Below, in pieces: positions 32,001-43,226 of a DNA stretch of 64,000 nucleotides (positions are counted from its first letter, which is position 1; the number at the start of each line of letters is the position of its first letter). Origin of the DNA: Cylindrobasidium torrendii FP15055 ss-10 (taxonomy: Eukaryota; Basidiomycota; Agaricomycetes; Agaricales; Physalacriaceae); assembly GCA_000934385.1 (NCBI GenBank), contig KN880510.1, forward strand, positions 1-64,000. The letters run 5' to 3'. The translations under genes and the position numbers were made by a program. Below the pieces are notes generated by a model, which saw only the letters and a program-made list of their open reading frames with translations, had not been told where the DNA came from and searched no databases.

Positions 32001-34513
32001 GATTTGGGCACTCGCTCTATCACAATGTGTATGAGCGCCAGCTTTATCAAAGACCGAGAAAACACACCAGGAATAAACTTGGACTTGGCTCCTCCTCTTG
32101 CCTTCATCCGACTTAAAGCTGCCCTTCCCTTACTCATTGCGTTTGACCCAATGGTTTGTCCAGGTATTAGGACATCGAGAGGCTCCGGTTTGACTGCCTT
32201 GATGGTCAACTCAAGCAGCAAGTGGACGAAAGTTAACCCGTACCGTCTGGCGATTGGGTTGGCAGTATCTCTAGATGTGGCTGCCCTGCTTCCTGAACAT
32301 CTGGCACAAAGACATGCCCTCCCTGGTCCTGTACGTCTTGAAGCGATGGCTCTGTTCGGGCTGCATGAGTATCGCTCGAGGATCCAGGGACGACTAGAGT
32401 GGCATTGAGCAACGGCCAAGAAGCCAGCGAGAAGGGACGGACATGCTGATGCTTCCTGTACGCCAGTGCTAGGGAGCGGCTGAGACTCGTTATCGACATC
32501 AAACTGCAGTATCTGCTCGGCAAGCTCGCGCTTGACGTCCAGTGTTATTTCATGCTCCGAGCAGTCCACACCACGCAATGCCGAGGCGTCGCCCTCTTGA
32601 CTTGGGCTTATTGATGTGTTCAGAAAAGGATCTTCTTCGAAGCGATTAGCTTTGAAGATTGTAGCGTAGTAAAAATAGGACGAACCGTGTCGTGAAATAG
32701 ATGTACAAGATGTCACACTTTGAGTGGGTATTGCTTCAACTTTATCCTGTTGACTACCGCGATGCGAGGTGTGCGTGTCCATTGATAGTTCGTGTTGTTG
32801 CATCGGTTCGGTCTTCGCGAGGTCATCCAGAATTTGCGCAAAATGACTAATGGCAGTAGACGAAGGCGACGGGGTGAAAGTCTTGAGCACGTCGTCGTCG
32901 TGGAACCGTTGAGGCTCGTTCGCAATGGATGATTCTAACTTGAAGAGATTGCTGCGTCCGCACTCTATGGCTGACTCCGATGGAAGCGATGAGAGCGCAT
33001 CCTTCGAGTCGGGGAGCGGCGGACAGTTCGGTGATGCCAGGCGCTGCATAGTAGGCTGGGATGGGATGTCTCCAGCAAGAATAGGCTTGGGAGTCTCGCC
33101 ACTCGTGTTCGTTTGCGACGCGCGCTCCGAAACGACAAAGTTGGAACGAGGGGAGTCTGTAGGCGTGTTATCATCGCCAACATGTTGGTCCGAGCTGGAG
33201 AAAACTTGGCGGTTTGGTGCCGTGCCAACCATGCTCAAGGTATTTAGAACGTCTGCTGGAGTGTTCTCGACAATGTCGCTCGATAACGCGTTGTTATGTG
33301 CGCTCGAGTCGCTCTGTGAACAGGCTGGAAAACCAGTTCCAAGACCCAGGACCATAGTCGGTGTGATCTCTTCACTGGTAGTCGTTCGCTCAAGTACATG
33401 GTCCACCGTGGATACTCCTTGTCCACTTGTGAGCAAATCAGCAGAGGGAATTGCGGCGTCCGTAAGCACATTTTCGCCGGCAGGTGCCTCCTGCTCAACG
33501 TGTCCAGGTTCCTCCGTGATACAGGTTCGAGTCGAAGCCTCTCCTGGAGTGGTACTTTCCACCAACTGTGTCTCGACAGGCTTGGGAGGAGGTCGTTCTC
33601 CGGCCGTTAGCAATGGTGCTCCATCGGCTGGCACTGCAAGTTCCTTGTGAGAATCTTGTTGAGAATTAGGTCTGACGTTCTCTGGCGGTTCACATGCTTC
33701 TGTTTTCGTCGCCCGCAGTGACTTTGGCGAAGAGTCCTCAGTCTGCCTGATCCCGTCTTCAGAGTTTGCCGTAACCGTTTGCGAATTCGAAATGTTCGTG
33801 GTAGAATTTGCGTCGACCAGCTCGGATTTAATGCGTCCTTTAAATCCAAGCTCTTTCCCAATTCGCGTCGTGAGTTTCCCCACTCCATTACTTGGTGATG
33901 TTGTGTTATTCGAAGGGGGAAGGTTCTGAGATGGGGCGCATTGGGAAGAGTTGTGCGGCTGTGGGTGTGGGACAGCACTGCCTGGTGCGGCGCCTGTTAC
34001 TAGCGCTAAGTAGCGTTCACTAATGAGACTGTATAATTGCTCACCAGATGTTCCTGGTCTCTTATTGGCAGCATGTGACGGCCCAGGCTGAACGGTCTGT
34101 CGACTCTGTCCCACAGGACGTTGTTCAATGAAGTGGTTGTATCCTGAATGTGAATTCGAATTTGGCAGTGACCGATGCGTAGGGCCTTGGATTTGTGTCC
34201 CTTTTGGTCCCTTCCCTGTGTGATATGGATGTGGCTGATACGTGCGACTCCCGGATTGAGTGGGCGCATTGGGTGCTTGTCGAGAGCCGCGACCGCGCTG
34301 GGCATTGAAACGCGCGCCCTCTTGATTGCCCTGGTAAGGGAGTGGCTGCAAAGGCAGTTGAGGCGGTGGGAAAAATGAAGGCGGCGGATATGGACGACCG
34401 TCTGAATGACCATGGAACCCGCGACCTTACGCGACCGTTAGCTATGCCATAATGCGTCGCCCAACACACGCGCCTCTGAAATTATTCGGCCCTCTATAGT
34501 AATTGTTGTTCAT
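29053..34513 (-). CDS. large disordered protein with zinc finger and degenerate AlkB-like C-terminus
   Basis: One gene of about a dozen exons, with 40-60 nt introns, runs from ATG 34513 to the stop at 29053-29055. I checked the joins at about 34467/34426, 32440/32390, 32250/32200, 31972/31921, 31340/31260, 30900/30850, 30100/30055, 29760/29720, 29560/29510, 29300/29240 and 29190/29100 by phase. The N-terminal 1,000 or so residues are low-complexity, with a Pro/Gln start and many KxEP-type motifs (VKPEPLD, PKTEPPD, VKQE) that resemble sumoylation sites. A KKTKRRK basic motif suggests nuclear import. Then come a globular segment (GHPIVVVGNEHGIKL ... NVGWKLYV), a Cys4 finger (WHCARCGKVN ... KCSSSFC), and a C-terminal region with LACLGSALTLTL, HGDVLFLSGDDFEYHMKR that follows the strand order of AlkB-like 2OG-Fe(II) dioxygenases. 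The usual HxD is replaced by a KSD. Function is unknown. Confidence 0.6.
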
Positions 34514-34812
34514 CCTTCTGTTCTGATTAAAGAGTGACACCAATTTGTGAAGCGAAAGTGACTGTGCGCCATGGAAGAAGCGCTTAAAGGACGATCGGCA
34601 GCTGCCGTGCCTTCCGTGTATCTACTTTCCCCATTTAGAGTGGGGACCAGGCTTAAGCAACAAAGAGCACGATAGTAATTTGAAATGAATGATATGCTCT
34701 ATTTCCATCCCCTAGCATGTCCAAAGTACCTCATTCAAGACTGGGACTTGCCATGTTGAGAATGGACTATGATTGATTCGGTTCATCGCGCGTGGACCAT
34801 AGTACTCTGTTA
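34514..34812. other. intergenic
   Basis: This is the promoter of the large AlkB-like gene and the 3' flank of ASA1. Nothing else is recognised. Confidence 0.45.
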
Positions 34813-36239
34813 TTACATCTTTTCGAAAGATTTCAACGTCCATATAGATACAAGCTTGTCTTTTGACGCGGAGACGAGCCATCGCGCGCGCTCTTCGACG
34901 TCCACCTCTTCATCTTCGTCGCTGGTATCATCTTGCGAGTGCGCAAATATCACCGCCTGACAACTTGACTTGTGATACTTGAGTGTTCCCAGCGGCTTGA
35001 AAGACTTGGTACTATACAAACGGACACTGCAGTGAGCGCGTTCAACAGGGTTCAATAAAACAAACATGGGCCCTGCGCACCGTCCATCCCACCCCCCGAT
35101 AGCACACACCCGCCCATCGTCGCGGACAGCAACGCAGCCATTTCCTGGCTGCTTTATACGGTATTTCTCTGACGCACCAGTCTTTTAAGGCGATGAACAA
35201 GGAGTTTGCGGTGTTGGAAACATATCACCTCCAATTCGTATCGCCCTACAAGGTGGTCCGCAGATACAGTGTATGCAAAGGCGTTGTCTTGTGTCACCGT
35301 CATGGCCATCACTAGTTAAAGGAGCGAATGATTTGCATGTGGATAGCCACAAGACAACGCGGATGGCTGGGACTTACCACTCTCAACATGAAGCTTGCTC
35401 GACCATAGAATATCCCAACCCAATCCTTCGACCGATTTTACCTGTTGTGATGACCTTAGCACCACGGTGCCGTCCTCGTAGGCGACGAGCATGCGGAGCG
35501 CGTTCTCGTGCGTGTAAAGATGAAGAGACATAGCGATGCCAAAGGAAATCATTAGCACGAAGCTTTTGTAGGGTTCATCGAAATGAAATACCATGGGATG
35601 CGTTCCCTCTGCCATCTTCTGATAAAGTGGGAACAGAATTCTTCTCCTTGCCAATGGCGGCATGGAGCCGCCTTGAAGACGGAAATGACCATATATCGAC
35701 CTGCAATTCCTTTGGTAAACGACTAGATCTGGGGCTACTCACAGACCTCAGAAGATTCAACAAGATTTGGGAGGGCAATCAAATAGGCATCATCACCGTC
35801 CGTCATACGCTCAGTTTGAAGAAGTGAGAATCGACAATAATTGAGCGCGTTCACGTCCATCGAGCGTTCAAGTGCTGGCTTCAGATTTCCGGGTCGAAGA
35901 GCAGCGGACTCGCCGATTCTCTGGGTCTCTTTCGCTCTCCTCCAGATATGCATTTTGTGGTCGCGACCGTGTCTGCAAAAGGATTCCATATCTAGAATCC
36001 ATATTCACATCCGAGAAGACTTACGTTATGATTTCGTTGTGGCATTCCTGGACGCCTAGCAGTGCGTCGTCGTGTGCCTGCCAGGAAAGAATGGGGCGAA
36101 GAGTCCGTGTAGAGGTGCATATTACACGTCCACCAGAATCACCAGAATAAATACGCTCATTGTCGTCGGAAATGGAAAGACAGGTGACGGAGTCCAAGTG
36201 TCCGCGTAGGATGTGCGAAGGCGGAGGAGGTGCTTCCAT
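34813..36239 (-). CDS. ASA1: ASTRA-associated protein 1, WD40 repeat protein
   Basis: The gene starts at the ATG at 36239 (MEAPPPPSHILRGHLDSV) and ends at 34813. Several short introns separate WD40 blades. Diagnostic pieces are PPSHILRGH at the start, ISDDNERIYSGDSGGRV, GRDHKMHIWRR, the MVFHFDEPYKSF and MLVAYEDGTVVL segments, then GWDG joined by a 52-nt intron to VRLYSTKSFKPLGTLKYHKSSCQAV and the final LVSASKDKLVSIWTLKSF. This is the layout of fungal Asa1, a subunit of the ASTRA complex (with Tra1, Rvb1/2, Tel2, Tti1/2) that helps assemble PI3K-like kinases. An acidic insert (DDTSDEDEEVDVEE) sits in the last blade. The start codons of this gene and the next one are only 140 bp apart, head to head. 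Confidence 0.8.
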
Positions 36240-36379
36240 GACGAAAGCACTTGGATGGAATTGAAGATAGCTTTAACGAGAACGCGGCCCGGGATTCCGA
36301 TCTGTCACTCACTTTGGACTATTACTTCCACGACGCGTCGAGTGCGCCTATAACCCACGACCGACGTGGGCAACCGGCC
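36240..36379. promoter_or_regulatory. compact bidirectional promoter
   Basis: ASA1 (minus) and the CMT1-like gene (plus) start 140 bp apart, so both promoters and 5' UTRs must share this stretch or overlap the coding regions. The plus-strand frame is open through it but without ATG before 36380. Confidence 0.5.
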
Positions 36380-37699
36380 ATGCCCTCTCTGGAGAGGAAG
36401 TACAGGAGAAATCCGCCCGGCTTCATACGCAAGCACATCTGGTTACTCTCCTCTGCCCTGTTCTCGCTCTCAACAGCAGTATTCCTCTCCCACTTTCTCG
36501 GATATTTCTCGACTTTCCTCGTATATCTACCGGCTGTCCTTATCTGTGTACCGTTCAAGACAGTGCATGATATCCTGAACTGGAAGACGTGGAGGACGGA
36601 GGGCTTCTACCGCAAGACAGGGTTCGCGCTCTGGTGTGCGTACATCCTCCTCCTTGGACAATATCCCACAAATCCCAATACTGTGACGCCGACCAAGGCT
36701 TCGCCCGGCTATTACATTGCGGCCAATCTGTACAACAACGAAGCAGTGCTTCCGACGTGGACACGGGAGATGAACCAGCTCATTACCCACCTTGGCGAAC
36801 AGAACGTCTTCGTGTCGATCTACGAATCTAATTCTCAGGACAACACGGCAGCCATCCTGAAGAAATTCCGCGACGGTCTGGATGAGCGCGGGGTTGCCAA
36901 CAGGATTGTCATGGAGAAAGGCGTGCGAGGGCATTTTGGACTGAATAGCGCAAATCGCATCAACTATATGGCAGACATTCGCAACAAGGTCCTCGAACCA
37001 CTGCGAAGCATGGATCCCCACTTTTCCAAAATCTTGTTCTTCAACGACGTGTACTTTGACTGGCGCGATGCACTGGAGCTTCTCAATACCAAGGACGGGG
37101 AGTACGACCTTGCGTGTGCCATGGATTTTGATGGGATTGGGCTTTATGATATTTGGGTGACGAGAGACTCCTGCGGACGGCCGACGAAGGAGATATGGCC
37201 CTATTTCTCCAGTGACAAGCGTGCTGTGCGCAGTTTGAAGCGAATGGAGCCCATCGAAGTGGCTAGCTGCTGGAACGGAATTGCTGCCTTCGACGCCTCT
37301 TGGTTCCATCCCGCGACATACAATGTCACCACTCCACCGCCAACGAATAAACCGACGCGGACGGGGGACTTTCTCCCTCCATTACCACTGGAATTCCGGG
37401 GCAGCAGCGAGTGCGTCTCATCAGAGTGCTTTATCATCAGCATGGACCTGCATTTTTGGAACACGCCCGCGCGACCGAGGATATACATGAATCCACGCGT
37501 GAAGGTAGCATATGAGAAGCTGAATTATGTGTTCCATGTCAAGATGGAGGATTTGAGGTTGGCCCATCCGTGGAGGCTTGTCTGGCAGGATTGGATAGGT
37601 TGGAAGATGCTTTGGTGGGTGAGTGATGCGATTTGGCTGAAGGAGGACAAGTGCAGGAGAAACTACGAGGGGTTTATTGAGGCGGAGCACTGTCATTAG
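36380..37699 (+). CDS. CAP59/CMT1-type alpha-1,3-mannosyltransferase (GT69)
   Basis: A single exon of 439 residues starts at the ATG at 36380; the longer open frame begins only with TTG. Two hydrophobic segments near the N-terminus (HIWLLSSALFSLSTAVFLSHF and FLVYLPAVLICVPF) anchor a lumenal domain. Family hallmarks are YYIAANLYNNEAVLPTW, NVFVSIYESNSQDNT, the acidic FFNDVYFD, and YDLACAMDFDGIGLYDIWVTRD. A late ECFIISMDLH and YMNPRVKVAYE complete the match to cryptococcal mannosyltransferase 1/CAP59 proteins. In Cryptococcus these act in capsule and glycoconjugate synthesis; in other basidiomycetes they presumably build cell-wall or glycolipid mannose linkages in the Golgi. Confidence 0.88.
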   Translation: MPSLERKYRRNPPGFIRKHIWLLSSALFSLSTAVFLSHFLGYFSTFLVYLPAVLICVPFKTVHDILNWKTWRTEGFYRKTGFALWCAYILLLGQYPTNPNTVTPTKASPGYYIAANLYNNEAVLPTWTREMNQLITHLGEQNVFVSIYESNSQDNTAAILKKFRDGLDERGVANRIVMEKGVRGHFGLNSANRINYMADIRNKVLEPLRSMDPHFSKILFFNDVYFDWRDALELLNTKDGEYDLACAMDFDGIGLYDIWVTRDSCGRPTKEIWPYFSSDKRAVRSLKRMEPIEVASCWNGIAAFDASWFHPATYNVTTPPPTNKPTRTGDFLPPLPLEFRGSSECVSSECFIISMDLHFWNTPARPRIYMNPRVKVAYEKLNYVFHVKMEDLRLAHPWRLVWQDWIGWKMLWWVSDAIWLKEDKCRRNYEGFIEAEHCH

Positions 37700-37936
37700 G
37701 ATGGACATTTTATTTAAATTATCTGGACAGTGGTAAGCACTACTTGGGTGAAGGCACCACGTCTAATTACAATGTACAAGTAGCATGAGGGTGTCAAGGT
37801 CACATTAGGTTTCAAGTGCAAGTCTTCGTGTGCAAAGCAACCTGACCATCAACGACCATGATATGTTTTGATCGACTCGGATAAGGAGAACTGTATATCT
37901 CTCGGGGAAGCGTATCACGGTCTGCTCCCTACCACC

Positions 37937-39001
37937 ATGCCCTTGTACTTGTGCTGCGACTGCGGCGGCTCAAAGACGTCTGCCGTGATTGTCGATGCGG
38001 CGGGGACCGTCGTCGGTCGTGCGCTCGCTGGACCATCCAACTTTGCCTACCTGAGCCTTGAAGAATTCCTAGCAGCAGTTTCAACGGCGGTGAGCAATGC
38101 ACTAAAAACTTGCACAACTCCTGCATCGGTGGATCCCATTCCTCTTCCTTTAACTGAGGAGACTTTCGCTGCGGCTTGGTTTGGCGTTTCTGGAGTGGAC
38201 TCTCCCGCAGCCATCGCAACGATAACGCCTGCGCTGGGGCGTGTGTTGAACCTCCCTCTTGGCCCTCGACTTGTCGTAGCAAACGATACCCATCTACTGG
38301 CGGCACCCGTGCGCATGCACAAGGAAATTGTGCACGCTGTGTCTATTATCGGCGGGACAGGCGCGATTGCTGTGTCTTTCAAAGAGGCAGAAAGTGGGTT
38401 GGAGGAGCTTGGACGTGTCGGTGGGTGGGGTTGGATTCTAGGAGACGAGGGCGGCGGATTCCATGTGGGAAGAGAGGCCGTACGCCAGATGCTGGTGGAA
38501 CACGACCGGGCATCTGTTGCCTCTGAGCCTCCTCGGCACAGTCCACTCAAGGATAACATCCTCAAGGCATTCGGCGTTAACGATGTCCTGGAGGTTCTGA
38601 CGGAGGTACATGTGGCCGCGGCGCCGTCGACGAAGTTGGACGTAGCACCTCATTTGCTTATGCCGCGCGAGAAAAGGCTGTCAACTCTTAGTCCGCTGGT
38701 GTTCGACGCGGCATTTTCTAAAAGGGATCCATTTGCCTTGGACGTATTGAAAATCTGTGCTGGGCTGCTCGCGGAGCAGGTTCTGATGCTGCTGGGTCGG
38801 AGAACGGATTCGTCACCGAGGTTGGTTGATGCCAGTGAAGCCGTCGCATGCTTCGGTGGTTCGTTAGTGGCTATTGAGGGGTATAGGAACTTGGTGCTGA
38901 AGCATCTGGAGGAGAAGGGTCAGGTCTTCAAATATGTCGAGGTCATCGACGATGCAGCGGCGATTGGGGCCAGAGGACTCGCAGCGAGTTTTGAGAAGTA
39001 A
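37937..39001 (+). CDS. N-acetyl-D-glucosamine kinase-like (BadF/BcrA ATPase family)
   Basis: A single exon of 354 residues starts at the ATG at 37937, in the strong context ACCACCATG. It has the ASKHA ATPase layout: phosphate-1 loop CDCGGSKTSAVIVD, phosphate-2 region VSIIGGTGAIAVSF, and the GWGWILGDEGGGFHVGREAV block that identifies eukaryotic GlcNAc kinases. The C-terminus holds the adenosine-binding VACFGGSLVAIEGY. The enzyme would phosphorylate GlcNAc salvaged from chitin or glycoproteins at the 6-position in the cytosol. The open frame upstream of 37937 begins with TTG and is probably 5' UTR. Confidence 0.88.
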   Translation: MPLYLCCDCGGSKTSAVIVDAAGTVVGRALAGPSNFAYLSLEEFLAAVSTAVSNALKTCTTPASVDPIPLPLTEETFAAAWFGVSGVDSPAAIATITPALGRVLNLPLGPRLVVANDTHLLAAPVRMHKEIVHAVSIIGGTGAIAVSFKEAESGLEELGRVGGWGWILGDEGGGFHVGREAVRQMLVEHDRASVASEPPRHSPLKDNILKAFGVNDVLEVLTEVHVAAAPSTKLDVAPHLLMPREKRLSTLSPLVFDAAFSKRDPFALDVLKICAGLLAEQVLMLLGRRTDSSPRLVDASEAVACFGGSLVAIEGYRNLVLKHLEEKGQVFKYVEVIDDAAAIGARGLAASFEK

Positions 39002-39252
39002 GATAATGGGGCTTGAAGGAGGTATTTATTCTATTTTGAAAACAAAAGGAATCTGTATTCGCGATGTTCGAGAGACTGGCGACCATTGGAACACCCCGAC
39101 TGAGTTCAGCAAACCGAGAAACATGCATATGCACGCTTCTTTCATCGATTAAGCACTAAGTACACCAGACTTGTAGGTTACATTCGAATAAATCTAGTAC
39201 ACGACATCGAAGTCTAGAGTTACACTTTCTAATAAATATGATCATTGAGCCA

Positions 39253-41823
39253 TTAAAGCATTGATGCCACGACGTCGTGCATTTTCCCATCCCGTATTGA
39301 CTGAGGAAAGTTAGCATGTTGTGTGCAACACATTGAGTGCACTTTACACACCTCGTATATGGACGTAACCCGCTCGCCAGTCGTACTTTCATCAAATCCA
39401 TGACCGTTCGCGAACAGGCTCAAGTTTTCCGATCCATGCATGCGAACACCCAATTTGAGGCGAACGAACTCGTACAACGGGCGTGTGTGCTTGAGATGCT
39501 TGCTCGCAGGTGCGAGGCCACGCTCGCCAGAAAGGTATGCACGTCGAAGTTCATCAATCAGGGATGTCATCCGACTGGCGATACTTGCGCGGAAGGAAGG
39601 GATTGTGGCTAGCGCTGTACCAATGTTCATGGTGGCCTCCGGTAGGAAAGAGCATTGCGTGAAAAAGTCGATGAGGGTGGTGGATGTATTTGCTGCGACT
39701 TTGACCATCCTTGCCGCGGCATCCATTGTCGTGGTCTCGTCTAAAGAGGCAAGAACCTCCTTTGCGATCCTTGATGTCAGAGTGGCCATGTCCTGCCCAG
39801 ATAGGTCTTGGGAGAAGCGGGAATGCAATTCTTCCTCGAGAATGACGAAGACACCGGTATTGAACTCATCTTGGAGGGCACGAAGGTCGTACGCTACACA
39901 ATGTCAATGCTGTACCAAACACCACAGCATCAGTTGCTTACCTTGGCAAATGAGATACAAATACGACGCAATAAGGATAGACAAGGTCTCGAGTGAATTC
40001 AAGGTCGCACGGGCTGATATCAAAGCTAATGAGCTTTGGGACTTGTTAGCCTAACGCGTTCGGAGGAGAAACAATGACTGCTCACTTGACCGCCTGGTTG
40101 TGCATCTCCGCCGACTGAATATGGGTTGAAACTGGGTTTGCAAGATACCCAAGCTCCGCAACATACGCCGCTGTTGCGATATCTATGCCCTTTCCGTGGT
40201 AGTTGAGCGATGGGTCGGTAGCAGCAAGTGATGGTGGCAGTCCGCGGTTCATCACTGGATCAACAAGTTCGGCACATTGAGCGAACATGAGCTTTCCAAC
40301 GTGATGCAAGCTCAGTCGTGTTTTCTCCATTGCGTTCGTCACGGCCATTGCTTGGAAGTTACCGCCATGGTGCACTTCACCAGTTTCGCCATCAGAAAGT
40401 GGGTTATCCGTGGCTGCAGACGATTTAGCTAAGTAGACATGACTGTTGGGGGGAAAGAACTTACTGGAGTTGCATTCGCGAGTGATGGTGTCAAGTGAAG
40501 CAATCAAATCTTCAACCTGTGGTCCGAGGAACTGTGGGGCAGTGCGCAGAGAGTAACGATCCTGCCTCAGGGTCCCATCGTCCTCCTCAATAGTCATTTC
40601 TTCTTCATGCAATTGAGCAAGCTTGCTGCCCTCCAAAAGACGCCAGATAATATCTGCGGATTCAATCTTGTCAAGTTTATCAGCCTTTGCGGGTGTGTAC
40701 AAATGAAGAAGCCTACTTGACCAGGATGGGGGCGCGCGACCTTGTGGATAAATGGGTCGAACGAAGCCCGAGTTCCCTTGAGAGCTTCGACTGCCATCGC
40801 AGTACAAACTTGCGCGAGAAGGGTGAGGTGTACAGCATCGTTCAGGGCCAATGATCCCACTGCAGCAGAGAAAGCTGTTCCGTTCAGAATCCCCAGTGGC
40901 TCCTTGGAAGCCAGAAACAGAGGCTCGATACCATGATCTTTGAGTGCCTTCGCCGACGATACCATTTTGCGGTGCCCGGACTTCCTGTCCCCATCAAATA
41001 CACGAATGGAAGGGTTTCCAACCAACGCTCCGGCGATGTAAGAGAGAGGTTGCAAATCTATCATTTCGTTGGCACAAAACAGGTTTGTCAAAGGGAGTCA
41101 GCGTACCTCCAGAAGCCGATATGCTACCACGAACGGGCACGACGGGAATGATGTTTGCATCCAGGAGTTCCTTCATCTTTTCGATGAGTTCCCACCGCAC
41201 ACCGGAATGACCTCGAATGAGCGAATTCATCCTAACAAGGATGGCCCCTCGGACCCAAGCCTCGGGCATCGTTGTTGAGCCCATAGGATCCAACAGCGGC
41301 AGAGTCTCCAAAGGCTCGTCAGACGATGGGATAACGCCGCTGTGCTGCATTTGCAGTAGACTGTGTCCCAGTGCAATCGGCAGGTCCGTCCGGGTATCTG
41401 CGCTGCCGCCAAAGCCAGTAGAAACACCATACACGCTGAGGCCACGGTCGACTTTGTCAGAAATAGTGAATCGACTCTTGTTGACACGCTTTCTAACATC
41501 GGGGGCGTCGCTCAGCTTTACAGAGGCGCCATACCGCGATGTCGCAGTCACCGCAGCGATGGATAATGATTGTCCATCGATTGAAACAGGCTTGCCATTT
41601 CTAAGTTGCGCGTGAGCAGACAAACGCGATACTGTAAGTTTTGAACACACCTATGAGCTTGAAGTTCTTTCAATGAGTCGACGAATTTCCGCGTCAGTGT
41701 CGCTTTCTTGGGTTTTTCATTCTGTGCAGGAATCGCCAGTTTGAGAACCTCGCGGTTGTCGAAGAATGAAGACGGGAGAGTGGGCGAGCGAACGGGGGTT
41801 CGAGGTTCTGAGAGGATACCCAT
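39253..41823 (-). CDS. PAL: phenylalanine ammonia-lyase
   Basis: The ATG is at 41823. Exon 1 (41823-41651), exon 2 (41600-41107) and exon 3 (from 41057) join across 50- and 49-nt introns. Further introns follow near 40720, 40460 and 40080, and the last near 39350-39300. The MIO prosthetic-group triad Ala220-Ser221-Gly222 lies in [16 protein letters not shown] and is split by an intron just after the Gly codon. [15 protein letters not shown], with the catalytic Tyr in a flexible loop, and [15 protein letters not shown] are further markers. The C-terminal extension typical of eukaryotic PAL ([22 protein letters not shown]) is present. It deaminates phenylalanine (and possibly tyrosine) to cinnamate and ammonia in the cytosol, feeding phenylpropanoid use or nitrogen release. 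Length and residues look complete. Confidence 0.93.
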
Positions 41824-43148
41824 TATGATATAAGTAAAGGTGTGTTAAAGGAAGTTGAGGAAGGTCAAATGAAGAAGAAAGAAGCTTGAAAGTGCGTCGA
41901 AATTATGAACAGCAGTCAGCAAACCTCTGGCTCATTATATAGTCCATACGGTCACAGCTACTCTTCTGGGGCAGTGAGTCAACAGAGCAGGAACACTGCA
42001 GTGCCTTCAACCGGATGAAGGAGAGGACGATGATACCCTCCCGAGTTGGTCGCTCAAAATCGCATTGAATATCGGTGATACCCTGTACAGCCCCATAGTT
42101 TTCCGTTTCCTTCACAGGGAGTCGCGTTTCGTGCAATGATATTGGTGTTAGAACAAGTTTCGACGGCCATGTCGCGACAACCGTGAGCAATACTGAGGGT
42201 CATCGGTCTAATACAAGACCAATGGACTTTTGAGCCGACGGACTTGGACGACAGATGGTCCATATTCAGTATTGGATGCAACGTCCTGGGACCACGGAGA
42301 ATTGGGTGAACAATGGCTGTGATGGTTCGAGGTAGAAAGGCGCGTCTGCACGTGGATTGAGGGCGCTTATCCATAAACGGCATCGAGTTCGCAGGCTGTG
42401 GCGATTTAATCCTGGTGTCCAATTCGTTGTATCCAACTCACTCTCTGAACATCGGGTGGAAATGGAGAGCGTTATTGGCCACTCAGTGACTGGTCATTTG
42501 GTGTATCCCGATGAGATCGAGTTGGATGCTTACACCGTCTCGGCGGCGCTCTTATGATGAGGCACTATGGCACTTGAGAGGCTCTCACGGAGACAGCATA
42601 GAATTCGAAGTATCATACCGGCGCACCAAAAGCCCGAGCCTCGAGTCGTTTTCGTACTATCGATGTCATTATTCATACTGATCTCAATGAAGGGCTGACG
42701 CTTGTAAGTTACTTGTCCAAGCTTCGAACGCCACCACTGCATACCGCCGCAGAGGACCGTTTTCCAAGTCAGCGAACTCGTTGCCTACGCTCAACTCACT
42801 ATGTGGGTGTCAAACTCAGGCCAGACTCACACAGAAATCAGCATACATAATATTTCAGTCAGATTGTACATTCTCGCAGCTGCCCATCGACACGGGAGCC
42901 GGATTCAGCGTATCATTTCGCCAATTTAACAACACAAAGATAGTCAGCGTAAATAACAAGGTTCCCAGGTCAATCAAAAGGTAAGGAGGCGACAATGGCA
43001 AGGAATGAATGAGGGGATAAACAACATTCAGGTCGAGTAAGAAAACAGTTCAAACAAGGAAATAAGATTGAGGTGGTCCGCGTGGAAAAAGCAGGCGAAG
43101 CATAGCTATTGACAACTTTCGAGTGGAGGAACGTCGCGTGAATCGTAC
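41824..43148. other. 1.3-kb intergenic stretch
   Basis: This holds the PAL promoter on one side and the 3' flank of the polyQ zinc-finger gene on the other. The minus-strand frames at 41903-42422 start on non-ATG codons or show no domain. Nothing else is recognised. Confidence 0.45.
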
Positions 43149-43188
43149 TCAAGAGGATGCCAAGGGCTGGGCCTGTTGTACTGGTTGC

Positions 43189-43226
<38 letters not shown>

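Noticed and set aside
32925..33650. 241-codon plus-strand frame
   Set aside because: It is antisense to the long low-complexity exon of the AlkB-like gene, with a composition mirroring it and no motif.
36527..37309. 260-codon minus-strand frame
   Set aside because: It is fully antisense to the CMT1-like gene, which has clear family motifs.
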